64,000 bases of DNA, taken from the NCBI GenBank assembly GCA_964036045.1, contig OZ038381.1:121709843-121773842 (forward strand), written 5' to 3'. The notes under the pieces are model-generated. The model did no database searches. It was not told where the DNA came from and was given only the letters and a program-made list of their open reading frames with translations. How positions within the stretch are numbered: position 1 is the stretch's first letter; the number at the start of each line of letters is the position of its first letter. The stretch is from Eutreptiella sp. 'Long Island Sound 2002'. Lineage: Eukaryota > Euglenozoa > Euglenophyceae > Eutreptiales > Eutreptiaceae. This document shows positions 28,601-38,935 of this stretch, one piece after another. The position numbers and the translations under genes were made by a program.

Positions 28601-29676
28601 AATTGTGCCCCCCGCTCTGAAGCGGTGGGGACCCCCAAGGCGGCAGGGGTTATGTAGCCACCTTGCCCACTTGTGGGCCACTTCTGATTGTGCCCCCCGC
28701 TCTGCAGCGGTGGGGACCCCCCAGGCGGCAGGGGTTATGTAGCCACCTTGCCCCCTTGTGGGTCAATTGTGATTGTGCCCCCCGCTTTGAAGCGGTGGGG
28801 ACCCCCAAGGCGGCAGGGGTTATGTAGCCACCTTGCCCACTTGTGGGCCACTTCTGAATCTGGCCCCCGCTCTCAAGCGGTGGGGACCCCCCAGGCGGCA
28901 GGGGTTATGTAGCCACCTTGCCCACTTGTGGGCCACTTCTGATTTTGCCCCCCGCTCTGAAGCGGTGGGGACCCCCGAGGCGGCAGGGGTTATGTAGCCA
29001 CCTTGCCCACTTGTGGGCCACTTCTGATTTTGCCCTCCGCTCTGAAGCGGTGGGGACCCCCGAGGCGGCAGGGGTTATGTAGCCACCTTGCCCACTTGTG
29101 GGCCACCTCTGATTTGGCCCCCCGCTCTCAAGCGGTGGGGACCCCCCAGGCGGCAGGGGTTATGTAGCCACCTTGCGCACTTGTGGGCCACTTCTGATTC
29201 TGCCCCTCGCTCTGAAGCGGCGGGGACCCCCCAGGCGGCAGGGGTTATGTAGCCACCTTGCCCACGTGTGGGCCACTTCTGATTGTGCCCCCCGCTCAGA
29301 AGCGGTGGGGACCCCCCAGGCGACAGGGGTTATGTAGCCACCTTGCCCACTTGCGGGCCACTTCCGATTCTGCCCCCCGCTCTGAAGCGGTGGTGACCCC
29401 CGAGGCGGCAGGGGTTATGTAGCCACCTTGCCCACTTGTGGGCCACCTCTGATTTTGCCCCCCGCTCTCAAGCGGTGGGGACCCCCAGGCGGCAGGGGTT
29501 ATGTAGCCACCTTGCCCACTTGTGGGCCACTTCTGATTCTGCCCCCCGCTCTGAAGCGGCGGGGACCCCCCACGCGGCAGGGGTTATGTAGCCACCTTGC
29601 CCACGTGTGGGCCACTTCTGATTGGGCCCTCCGCTCAGAAACGGTGGGGACCCCCCAGGCGACAGGGGTTATGTAG
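22650..29676. repeat. Nested satellite block duplications (offsets 4,842, 2,209 and 2,124 bp)
   Basis: Three overlapping duplications share this stretch. About 22650-23570 recurs at 27490-28410 (offset 4,842), including the rare AGCAGTGAGGAAACC variant at 23014 and 27856. About 26225-26990 recurs at 28434-29200 (offset 2,209), including the AAGCGACACGGG variant. About 27000-27470 recurs at 29124-29590 (offset 2,124). Each offset is a whole number of monomers minus one to three bases, so the copies stay in monomer register. Confidence 0.8.
24030..26039. repeat. 1,019-bp tandem duplication in the satellite
   Basis: About 24030-25020 recurs at 25049-26039, offset 1,019 bp (12 monomers minus 1 bp), apparently nearly identical over its length. 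Rare variants such as CCCCGCTATGCAGCGG (about 24534 and 25553) and CAATTCTGTTTGTGCCCGCC recur in register. The near identity suggests a very recent event; an assembly artefact should also be considered. Confidence 0.88.
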
Positions 29677-30377
29677 CCACCTTGCCCACTTGTGGGCCAC
29701 GTCTGATTCTGCCCCCCGCTCTCAAGCGGTGGGGACCCCCTAGGGGGCAGGGGTTATGTAGCCACCTTGCCCACTTGTGGGCCACTTGTGATTTTGCCCC
29801 GCGCTCTGAAGCGGTGGGGACGCCCAAGGCGGCAAGGGTTATTTAGCCACCTTGCCCACTTGTGGGCCACGTCTGATTGTGCGCCCCGCTCTGAAGCGGT
29901 GGGGACCCCCTAGGCGGCAGGGGTTATGTAGCCACCTTGCCCACTTGTGGGCCACTTTTGACTGTGCCCCCTGCTCTCAAGCAGTGGGGACCGCCCAGGC
30001 GGCGGGGGTTATGTAGCCCCCTTGCCCACTTGTGGGCCACTTCTGATTCTGCCCCCCGCTCTGAAGCGGTGGGGACCCCCAGGCGGCAGGGGTTATGTAG
30101 CCACCTTGCCCACTTGTGGGCCACTTGTGATTCTATGCCACGCTCTGAAGCGGTGGGGACCCCCCAGGCGGTAGGGGTTATGTAGCCACCTTGCCAACTT
30201 GTGGGCCAGTTCCAATTTTGCCCCCCGCTCTGAAGCCACTTTTGGCTTTGTCCCCTTTTGTTTTCTTCCTTCTTGCATGCAACAGTGTCCTTCAAGCAAT
30301 GCTCTGCGAATGGCACCGGGGCATACACGAAGATATCGGCCACAATGAGTTCCGTGGGCACGGATGATACCCTATGA

Positions 30378-31670
30378 ATACATCAAGTGCGCCGCAAGCA
30401 GCATGGCACTGGCTGGAAAGTGACACGAGCGGTGTTGCATTGCATCCTTTCCAGTATTCCTCGTGAGTCGAGTGATGATGACACACTCATATTGCTCGGT
30501 CACACATACCAAACATCAAAAAAGATGTGCATGGTGTTCAGCACATTGCAATGGTTACACAATGCACGGCTGCAAGCAATTGAGGCAGAGCGTTGTGGCC
30601 CGGCTGTTTGGTTGGCAATTGATGGGACAAGCGAAAGCATTTGCGAGAAGAATTGCATTCTTTTGATGTGCACCCTGACGGCGTCGCACAAGGTAGCTAT
30701 ATTGGGTATGGCAGTAGCCGGGTCCGAAAATAAGTTCTCTGTCCGCTACTTTTGTAAAACCATGCGAAAAAAAGTGGAGGCATTGTTCTCTGGCTGGAAA
30801 TGGCTTGTCCAATATGTCACCAGTGATGGTGCACCTGCAATGGGGGGTTCCGCTCACAAAGTGTGGCGTACCTTGGTAGCATGGTTGCAATGTGTGTACC
30901 ACGTCTTCCGCAACTTCAAAAGAGCTGTGTCCCAGAGCCTACCCGGGGCGGCTTTCAAGATAGAGCGTCTTGCACAGTATCACTACCTCCTGACAATACG
31001 GTGTAGTTGGTCTCCCAAGGTTAAGAATGCCGGGTGGAATGCCTTGACCAACCATCTTTCCACCCGTCCAGAACACTTGGCACATATCAAGGAGCAGTAT
31101 GTGTACCAGCGGTGGAACTGAGCAGTTGGGGACTCTCCTGCCGGCATTCCAGCGGCCACCCCTTCTGACCGGCATGCACATATGCTCAAGGTGGTCACCG
31201 ACCATCGGAGGTCCACGTTGGTGGAATTCTTCCACATCACATTGCCAAAGAATGCCAAGCAATGGACTAGCCGCCCCTTTACCTTTTCTGGACGTGCCCC
31301 TCAACCCGAGCCGTGGATGTGGCAAGAGAGCCAAGTACTGCAGATGGCAGGTTCATTTTTCAACGATGGAGACGACCTGTTTTTTGACCAAGGAGATTCC
31401 TCAACAAAACGAGGCTTGAACGGACAACCCATTAAGGAGTATCGGCCCATTGATGGTGCTACCGTGGCCGAATGGAAAGCCACGTTGCGTAAGATAGAGG
31501 AAGGGACCTCAATTACGTGGGAGGTGTTTGTAGCCTTTCTCCGCATCCACCGCGTGACAGCGGATGGTTGTACTTGTGCAAACTATTGCACGTTCGCGAT
31601 GTGTGAGGGTGTGTTGCTGTGGCTCCTCGTAAAAGAACCAAATTTTATGGTACCCTGTCAATACTCTTAG
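30378..31670 (+). pseudogene. MULE transposase domain, one in-frame UGA
   Basis: The frame opens at 30378, just after a TGA, with no clear ATG, so the true N terminus is probably upstream or missing. Family hallmarks are visible: a first catalytic Asp in IDGT (Asp codon at 30621), a second in TSDGAP 68 codons later (about 30825), then CVYH and an RNFKR helix typical of the MULE C-x2-H signature. A TGA at 31119-31121 interrupts, after which the same frame continues for 183 codons to TAG at 31668. Near 31570 is a CTC...C segment like a SWIM zinc finger, but the expected final His is replaced (MCEG). I see no clear third acidic catalytic residue. The likely role was DNA cut-and-paste transposition in the nucleus; it is now probably inactive. 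Confidence 0.8.
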
Positions 31671-33121
31671 GAGATTGTTGTTCAACGTTGTTTAAGTTGG
31701 ACCGTATTGAGCGCAAGGTGACTGCACGTGCGGAGCCATCAACAAAGGTTCGCACCCGCCAGTCCCAAAAACTTGCATCCCAAAAGAAAAAGGCACTTGC
31801 AAAACGCCGCAAAAAGGCGGTGGCCGGTAGCGATACCGATAGCGACGCTAATGTCTCCACGCTTGCTCTGAACGCACCTAGTGCCGATGAGTCTACGTCT
31901 ACTACTGTTGCTGCACCCATGGAGGCGCATCGGAGAACTTGGCATTGCCTTGATCTCTTTCGGCCACCTTATGTGTGTGGCCAATGTCACAAGACCGTGT
32001 ACCTGTGGTGCATGCATTGTGAGGGGTGTGGCTTTTGCCTACACACTTTGGAGTGTCCAGTTCGTGGAAGGGCCCACCCCAACACGGACAATTGGCTCTT
32101 TCAAAAGTGGTGTCAGGAGGTAGACGTTGAGGAGGATTCGAGTGCCACCCTCCCCGAGGAAATCCTATGATGGTTGAACCAAGAGGTCTGCCACAATGAA
32201 ATTGATAAACCACGTGCGTGGACTCTAGCACTTCTATATATCAAGAGACTCTCCAAGTACATGCAGAGAGTTGAACCCGGCGAAGGAATGCCCAACATGA
32301 GGTGGTGCTCCTCCCACATTTTTGTGGTTAATTCCGATGACAAGGAAGGGTTGCACTGGTTTATGTGTGCCTTCCATTGTCATGTCCGGTTGGAGCTTTT
32401 CACTATTTGGGTTTGGGAACCCCTAAGCTGCACGAATTTGATCCATCCTTTCTTGTCGGCCTTGAAGAAAGCTTCGCGAACCACCAAGCACCGTGCCTTG
32501 GGATTCCAAACGGATGGTTGGTCTTGTGGTTTTCAAAGCTTGAACACCGCAAAGCAGGTGGTGGAGCACCGGGCTACTTTTTCCAAGGTGCCCCTTGTCC
32601 CAATCGGTGCCGGTTTTGTGGACTATGTGCTCAACATTGTTAATGTTGATCGTGCTGTGCGTGTGACTCAAGCGCCCGGTGATGATGTGGAGGGTGTGAC
32701 TGAGCTTTCAGGCCCTCCTGAGTCCCCCCCCAGCACCAAAGTTGAAGGTGCACTTTCGGCTAAGGAAGACAGTGTTCAGCCCACCCCCACCCCACTCCAA
32801 GACAAGGAGGCCTCCGACGAGAAGTCGGTGGAAAGCCCGGAGGCCAAGCCGCAACCTTCCGTGGACACTCCCACAGAGGAGGAGGACACCCGTCCCAAGG
32901 TCCTCATCCGTGGAGAGTGGCGCAAGGTGCCGGATGGCTACCTAGCAGATGCATCTGGCCATCTGGAGCGTGACCAACTTTTCATTGATGACCTGTCCAA
33001 GCAGCTAGTGAAAGAGTTGCGCGCCGCTTGTCAGCTTAACCCCAATCCTTGTGCAAAGCCCAAGTCCGTCGACGCAAAAACGGACTTGATCTACAAGCGT
33101 GCATTCTGCAACTACTTGTAG
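31619..33121 (+). pseudogene. MULE C-terminal half: Cys cluster and Ulp1-like protease
   Basis: This frame continues the transposase after a one-base shift near 31,650. It starts with a basic linker (about 31730-31850) and an acidic, serine-rich stretch. A zinc-binding-type cluster follows (CGQC, CMHCEGCGFC, H, C at about 31972-32060). A TGA at 32168-32170 interrupts, followed immediately by WLN, a usual beginning of Ulp1-type domains. The protease triad is recognisable: His in LHWF (codon at 32354), Glu in WEPL where family members usually have Asp, and Gln and Cys in FQTDGWSCGF. A Pro/Glu/Ser-rich tail and a short helical C-terminal segment end at TAG 33119. C48-family enzymes normally cleave SUMO-like modifiers. 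Why a transposon carries one is unknown, and with the breaks this copy is probably dead. Confidence 0.78.
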
Positions 33122-33243
33122 CGGGTGCATGTTTTGTGTTCTCTACTTTCCTCTGCCGTTTGGTGTACCAATGGTGGAGCGCATAAGATTGCTATAATGT
33201 TGGCCCCATGCCAGTGCCTTGGTGGCCTATAATGGTGGCACTA

Positions 33244-33367
33244 GTGTTGGCCATGGCCCTGTCGGGACTCTTTTTCTTGAGCCTGATTTTGTTCCCAGTG
33301 CAGGCACACTGGATGTTGGTCATGGCCCTGTCAGGACTCTTCTCTCCGGCCTGATTTTGAGTCTAGT
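33244..33367. repeat. Two imperfect direct copies, about 68-bp offset
   Basis: Two adjacent copies share CATGGCCCTGTCRGGACTCTT followed by a CTGATTTTG segment and CTAGTG or CAGTG; they start near 33246 and 33314. They lie about 125 bp downstream of the MULE stop codon and could be part of its 3' region or sub-terminal repeats. Confidence 0.7.
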
Positions 33368-33567
33368 GCCAATGACAACATGTGAAACTATGTTATAATG
33401 GCCGAGTCCCAACTAATTGGTGGCCACGCAGAGTACTATGTGTTTTGTGGACTCGGCGTCCCATCGTTAAGGTCGCTATGGGGTGACCTACGGAACGGGC
33501 AGCTGTACATATTGCGCATATATTGCAAAGGTTGCATTTCCTTGAATTTTTCAATTTTTTCGATAAT

Positions 33568-33706
33568 TTACACGACTTACCGCAAAAAAAAATTACACTC
33601 CCTTACCGCAAAAATAAAAAAATTCATTTTTTTTTGACAATTCACACAACTTACCGCAAAAAAAAATTACACGCATTTACCGCAAAAAAAAATTACACGA
33701 CTAGAC
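33568..33706. repeat. A-tract repeats with TTACCGCAAAAAAA core
   Basis: Four or five degenerate copies of a core reading TTACCGCAAAA...TTACAC lie within about 140 bp, near 33577, 33603, 33651, 33678 and just before 33700. The segment is strongly A/T rich and contrasts with the GC-rich satellite. It could be an end of the upstream MULE or a simple-sequence expansion; nothing shows a function. Confidence 0.65.
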
Positions 33707-33758
33707 GATTTTTTTGTTTACGACTTACATTTTTTACGTGCGGTGGCTACGTGCGACA

Positions 33759-33923
33759 ATGTCACAATTCGATTTCACACCCATCAAGGCATGCACGTTG
33801 GACAACGATGCTTTTGCATCCGAGGACTCCGACTCCCAATGCGACTCTAGTTCTCCTCTCACCTCATGCTCCGCCAACGATGTGTCCTTGGAAGTCAAAT
33901 GCCCGCTAGATGACACATTGTGA
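33759..33923 (+). CDS. Small acidic Ser/Asp-rich open frame, unidentified
   Basis: An ATG at 33759 opens a 54-codon frame ending in TGA at 33921. The peptide is acidic, with a run SEDSDSQCDSSS. It follows the A-tract repeats. Such acidic serine-rich segments are common at transposase N termini; a similar stretch occurs in the pogo-like relic near 41.9 kb, but I see no extended match. It could be a first exon fragment of another element or chance. Confidence 0.25.
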   Translation: MSQFDFTPIKACTLDNDAFASEDSDSQCDSSSPLTSCSANDVSLEVKCPLDDTL

Positions 33924-36420
33924 ATGCGTGTCGGAGTGGACCACGAAACAAGGATGTGCAATGTGGTGCTTCTAATGTGGATGTGCTGCCACTTTTTTCG
34001 TTTTTGCGATATGTCTTCTTTGCTCTCTTTGTAAAATTTGTGCCATACTCCTGTGAAAGCAAACCGAAGAGAGATTAACAACGCGTCATTTTGATGTGCA
34101 TAGATTTCTTTTTCGGTGTGTGTGCAACAATCTAGGAGTATGCGGCACACCCATCTACACACTAACAACCTAGCACAAAACCATTGTACAATCAAGTACT
34201 TGGCCATTATGCCAAATGTTGTTTCCCAATCCAGGGGGTGGGGGGAAGAACTACTATTGTTGATGTACTAGTTGTAACCGGGGGAGTAACACCCCTTCGT
34301 AACCAAGTAGAAGGGTGAGATTTCCATCCACACTTTTGCATGTTAATCCGCAGCCTTAACGTTTGCATTGATGAAGCGATGGTTGCAAAAGGTTAACGTG
34401 CACTGTTTCCTCATTATCAAGTTTGTTTCCTCAATGGTTTGCAATAAAGCATTTTTTGTAACGGTGCGGCACTAGCAGCGCACGTGTGGCTTGCAAATAG
34501 TGTTCTCATACCCCTCATCCTCAAAAATCTTCTCCGTGCTTCATGCCGGGCAGCGGTTGGACCAGGGAGCAGCAATACGCAGACAATGAGTAATGGGTCA
34601 TGGCAATGTGCAAGACAATGAACATCGAGTACACATGCATGGAACAATAACAAGACACTCTTTGACATGTGCCAAAGGAGGCGCGGAGCAAAAATTTTTG
34701 CACTCTCGAAAAAACTTCTCAAAAGCCAAGTTTTCAGCCGAATTAGAGTGGAGGGGGGATTGGGGGAGGTCTGGGGAGCGGGTCTAGAGGAGGGTCCAAA
34801 GCGAAGGGTGCAAAGAGGAGGGTCCAAAGGGGACACCCCCCCGCCCCTTATCAGACTGAAAATTAAAGCAATGCTTTTGGGGTATTACAGCTCAATCGAG
34901 AGGTCCATTCATCAGTCATTGAATCCGGAGTCAATGGTTTACCACTTTTGATTTGTTCACACAAACAATTCACTGCATTGCATGAAATTCATGCAACAGA
35001 TGAGGTACTTTGCCGTCTTATGCTGCCATACCCTACAAACTATGACAAACCCGCACAGCGCTGCCATTGGTACACTCAAAAGCAGAGTGGAACACACTTT
35101 TTGCACATCGTTGTATGCTTCTTGTCTGTTCCACCTTTGTAAAGGTATCTTTGCAGCTACAGTAAAGTAGCACAACAATTACATCGTGGCTAGTAATGCA
35201 CAATCTCCTGCTTTCTTGTGTGTTGGTAAGGTGAGGGAATCGTGAATTGTTGCAGAATGATAGTTTTGCTCTGTTTCACGTTGACAATATCACATTTCCA
35301 TGTGCCAAATGTGTCATTGCCCAACAATACTTCTATTTGCTTAGCATTGGGTACATCCTAGTAGGGAGCCCCCCCCCCCTTTGGACCCCCCCCCCCGTGC
35401 TCAAGCAAGGTTTTGTAATTACCCCGGGGCACGCCACGGTTACAATTATGAAATTCCGTAATTTTGTAATTTCTTGTAATTACGCAATGTACCGTCAGCG
35501 GATGTAATTATGTGACCAATTTCAAGAGGGTTGCACCTCATAGAGCTAAGTTTGGCATGCATAGCACCATAGTTTTGCGTACCCTTTGCGAACGGCCGGT
35601 AAGGGAACTTTTGAATGGGGAGTGAAAATCGCGCTAATATCGGCACACAAATGTACAATTTCGGCCATAAAAGACTTGTTTCAAAGAGCTGGGGTGGTAG
35701 TGATATTTTTAAAAATTCTACAATATTAAAATCTGGGTGCCTATCAAAAGAAATGGCATTTTTTTGAGACATTACGGTGCCACGGTGCCCCCACAAAATG
35801 CCCTATTCCTACTGTCAGCGCCCCTTGTGTATGCGGCGCTATTGCGAACGCGAATATGCACCGAAATCACGCGGAAATCGTCTGCTTTTTGCATTGATTT
35901 TTGCACACGCGCGCACCTCCACCGCATGGCGTGCACCAACTCAAGTACCTAGAGGCACCACAAGCCATGGTCACAAGTCCGCATGTCCTAGGCCCGCCGC
36001 TTGCGGATTCTGAAACACTGTGAGAGGACATGTCCATGGTTGAGGTCACTAACTGCCCTCCTGTGGGCACGTGCGCCAATTGCCGGGGTGTCACGGGCCA
36101 TTGTCCACGCATGGGCCTCTTGGTGACATCCCGCCCCTCCCGATGGAGGCTGTCATCTATGGTGTGGTTGTCAACCGCGACTTGCACACCTAGGCGTCCA
36201 TGCAGGAGGCTTAGGCCCCCGGTATTGCGCAGCATGTGCTTTGGCCTATGGTGGCTGCGCTCCATGGGAAAGCATGAAAATCACCTCGAAGAGGGTTGTT
36301 CGATCATGCGCAGGTGCGTAGACCATATACTTACTTTTTGGGGGTCGTTCGCTTATAATACCGCAACGTATGGTACCGGATGTCCAACCCCTTATAAAAT
36401 CATCATTTTAGGAGAGAAAA
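33924..36420. other. AT-richer intergenic stretch, no recognised gene
   Basis: I find no gene here that I can support. Open frames are short, overlap on both strands and match no family I know. Local features are a C-run pair at about 35371-35397, an AATTxxGTAATT-rich patch at 35447-35515, and a purine-rich patch at 34750-34850. The sequence AACCCCTTATAAAATCATCATT near 36388 recurs in similar form near 36873, so parts of this stretch belong to the dispersed repeats that follow. Confidence 0.6.
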
Positions 36421-36769
36421 TGATCACGCAATGAATTTTTCGTTTTTGACCCCTTTAGCCCCCTGTAGCAGGGTCCCTCTTTTTGGGGGGTTGGGGGTGG
36501 GGGTGTTGGGGGGGGGGGTCAAAAACTTCTTTGCGTATCCTGGGTGCTGTGTGTGGATTTGGACCCAGGTCCGGGGCAACTTTTTTCTTGTACATGGACC
36601 CCCTAACCCCTGGCGGGTGTCCCGGGTCCGAACTCCGGGTACCCCCGGTCGCCCCCCCCCCCCCCCTACGCCGCCCTTGCAAGTGAGGACTTTGCCATTT
36701 TCACGCCAGATAAGGCTGTTCATTGACACCTGCAAGATTTCCAAAATTACCTCGCAGAGCTTGTAAGAA
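36421..36769. other. Homopolymer-rich GC spacer
   Basis: This stretch holds a G-rich tract around 36480-36522 and a C15 run at 36652-36666, separated by mixed sequence. No frame on either strand has a recognisable domain. It precedes the first copy of the locus that has an inverted core. Confidence 0.5.
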
Positions 36770-37540
36770 CAAAGCCAGGCAGGCATATATAGGGGAAAGC
36801 GCCACATACCCCCATTTTGGCCTTTTTGCGCCTATTCGCATACCCTACCCCAAGGGGTTGCATTGTTACTTTAACCCCTTGTAAAATCATTATTTTTGTC
36901 CAATAAACGCATCCCCCAAAGAGTTGTTGGTCCGGACACCCCCAGACCCCCCGCCCACTTGAAACCCACTTTGTGGAGGTTTTGAGGGAGGGAGGGGGTG
37001 TGGGGGGGGGGGGGGGGTCAAAAATGTCGACAAAATGACCCCCCCCCTTTTTTGGGTCGAAAATCATGAATCTTTTGGTTTTTTTTTCGACTTTGAGCCG
37101 AAAAAGTGTTTCCTGGTCCCGACTCCATGGGGTTTGTATGGGGCCGAGTGGGACGAGCGCTCATGCAGTGTATGCTCTTTCCAGCCATTTTTGCTATGTT
37201 GGCGGTTTTGGCGACCTCGGTGACCCCGTGGTACCCCCTTTGAGTGGTGTGAGTGGGGATGTTGTGACAGTATATGCCTACTAGGATATGGAAGGGCGTT
37301 CATTGCAGGCTCTAGCCTTGCTGACAGCCGGTCACAACCCGTGTCAAAGACGCGAAATGCCCGTTTCCACCAATAATGGCCTAGTGAATGGGCCGGCCCA
37401 CAACCTGCTTGTGCAGCTTTTGACCCTGGGCAGCTCAAAATGGAAGTTTTTGAGACTTATTTTTACGATATTGTGACCACACAAAATGACCATCCAAGGT
37501 ATGTAAAGCATGTTTTAGGCTGTATTTACATGAATTTTCA
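36770..37540 (+). repeat. Mosaic locus copy 1; core 36899-37179 in orientation A
   Basis: The left flank (about 36780-36870, with ATAGGGGAAA and CCCCATTTTGG) and right flank (about 37227-37480, with GTGGTACCC, GGATATGGAAGG and CACCAATAATGGCCTAGTGA) match 44766-44865 and 45127-45300 in the same orientation. The core between them, 36899-37179, matches 44878-45126 only as the reverse complement. The core carries a G16 run (37002-37017). The right end merges into an AT-rich module (TATGTAAAGCATGTTTTAGG at 37500-37519). No coding capacity is evident. Confidence 0.85.
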
Positions 37541-38690
37541 TTCGTGGCTGCCTGCACGCGGCCGCCGCTAGGAGATCGTTTTACGATGGATTACTTCCCC
37601 CGCCCCCTCGAGGCGGGGCGGGGCTTGCCGCCGTATGCTAGGAGGCCCCCACAGGTGTCGCCTACGAACGTCCCACTCGCCGCCCCGCAGCGCAGTTGCG
37701 CCCCCGGGGCGGGCAGTGGCACTCACCGTGCGCTCTGCTTGGAACATGGGGTGCCGTTGTGCCTAGGCTTTGCATCCGCCGCTGCTGCCGGGCGAAGGAC
37801 ACGGTGACCCCTCGGCGTGCCTGCGTTGCCCGCGGGTCCCGCCCTTGGTCGCTTCGGGCCGCCAAGTTCTCATCCCTCAGGACCGGCGCGCAGGAGCGGC
37901 GGCGCTGTCCTCCTGCCTTGGACGGGCCTCTTAGGCCCTCCTGGCCTCGGGCCCCCCGGCATCTAGCCGGTGCCCCCCCCCCCCCCCCCCCCGGGATGCT
38001 AGGCCCCCGACCCTCCTCTGCATTGGGGCCTGACACCCCAAGACCCCGAAACGCCGAGCGCTTCACCTCATGGCTTACCGGGGGGGCTCGGTAGATTAGG
38101 GGCAAGTAAGAGTAGAGGCGTTGACCTGGTCTCCCCCCACCCACCGGCCGGTGGGGACAACCCCGGGCCGCTGCCCGCGGGCGCCGCTGATGCTTCTAGC
38201 CCTACAAGGATGCCGCCCGTGCCATAGGGCTCTCCCGCCTCCCCCTCCCCAGACGAGCCCCCCCCCCCCCCCCGTGGCAGCCACGCTGCCGGTGTCATGT
38301 TTTTGCCCGCATCTCAACTGCCTTGAGTAGGTGTGCCTCGGCGCGGCGACTGTCCCCACCCAAGGGACGGAGGTGACCACAGCCAAAGGCCACCAGGTCA
38401 GTAGCGGACATGCTCCGCGTGCGCCCTCCTCGCGCCGCGGCTAACGCCGCGAGGTGGGGCTCCTTTGACTCACTGGCGGATGTGCCCTCGGCGCCTCCTC
38501 CATCCCCGTCCACACTGCCGCCACGGCGGCAGCACGGCAAGACCAGCACGGAGGTGGCCTAGTTCCCTCCGGCCCGTCCCTGCTGGCCGCCGTGCAGACA
38601 CAGGCGGGGGGCTTGTAGGGGAGACCCCGGGCGCGTGAACTCGACTCGGCCCACCCCGCGCTTGTGCCTCTGTACATAGGCCAGCGGATG
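37541..38690. repeat. GC-rich 1.1 kb block, copy 1, unidentified
   Basis: This block is clearly related to 42891-43990 in the same orientation. Shared stretches include CAGCGCAG near the start, GCTCTGCTTGGA, AAGGCCACCAGGTCA, GCCGCCACGGCGGCAGCA, GGGGGGCTTGTAGGGGAG and CTCTGTACATAGGCCAGCGG near the end. C-runs of 20 (37973-37992) and 16 (38258-38273) break every frame. On the minus strand both copies preserve a short similar frame with MYRG, WAESSS, GLPYKPP and GTR (about 38440-38677 here). That may be a worn coding segment, possibly of a LINE, but I cannot name it. Confidence 0.75.
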
Positions 38691-38935
38691 CAAATAGACG
38701 AATGCCGTATTTACATGATTTTTACCCTATTTGGGTCTTCGGCCCGGGGACGCGGCGTTCCCAAGGGAATGGTACACAACCTGCTTATGCAATTTTTCAC
38801 TCGGGGACAGCTCAAAAATCGACGCCTTCGAAATGTGTTTTTTTGATATTGTGATCACCTAAAATGACGGTCCATGGTGTGTAAAGCATGTTTCAGGCCA
38901 TGTTTATATGTTTTTATGTGTTTCCAACGCTCATC
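38691..38935 (+). repeat. AT-rich dispersed module, plus orientation
   Basis: A copy of the roughly 195-bp module seen in tandem at 44.0-46.8 kb. It has the ordered landmarks GCCGTATTTA, CCCTATTTGGGT, CCCAAGGGAATGGTACACAA, CAGCTCAAAAATCGA, TTTGATATTGTGATCACC, TAAAATGA and GTAAAGCATGTTTCAGGCC. It lies exactly between the GC-rich block and a LINE fragment. Confidence 0.8.

Larger units (their letters stand above)
1..30236. repeat. 85-bp tandem satellite, about 355 copies, open at left edge
   Basis: A monomer of 85 bp repeats head to tail without interruption from the first base to about 30236, where a partial unit abuts unique sequence. Recurring landmarks in each unit are GCTCTGAAGCGGTGGGGACC, GGCAGGGGTTATGTAGCC and GCCCACTTGTGGGCCACTT. 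The last carries a short dyad (GCCCAC, spacer TT, GTGGGC). Because 85 is not a multiple of three, each frame rotates through three phases and meets the TAG of TATGTAGCC once per 255 bp. The many 60-190 codon open frames on both strands are therefore by-products, not genes. Units vary by point changes and small indels. A centromeric, subtelomeric or knob-like satellite is possible, but nothing in the sequence decides between them. Confidence 0.97.
30237..33121 (+). mobile_element. Mutator-like (MULE) transposon relic with Ulp1-like protease
   Basis: Directly after the last satellite unit lies about 2.75 kb of plus-strand coding sequence. In order it has a MULE-type transposase core, a SWIM-like CxC segment, a basic/acidic linker, a cysteine-rich cluster, a Ulp1-type cysteine protease domain and a charged tail. 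MULE elements carrying a Ulp1-like protease are known from plants (KI-MULEs), so the pairing is familiar though its role is unclear. I found no convincing terminal inverted repeats. The left end may have been lost into, or inserted against, the satellite. Two in-frame UGA codons and one frameshift break the frame. Confidence 0.8.

Noticed and set aside
1-30236. Dozens of open frames of 60-190 codons on both strands in the satellite
   Set aside because: They are the same 85-bp monomer read in rotating frames; all end at the recurrent TAG or its equivalents and have no independent start, spacing or domain.
1-30236. CRISPR-like array
   Set aside because: There are no unique spacers between conserved repeats; the whole unit repeats head to tail, and the rest of the window is eukaryotic.
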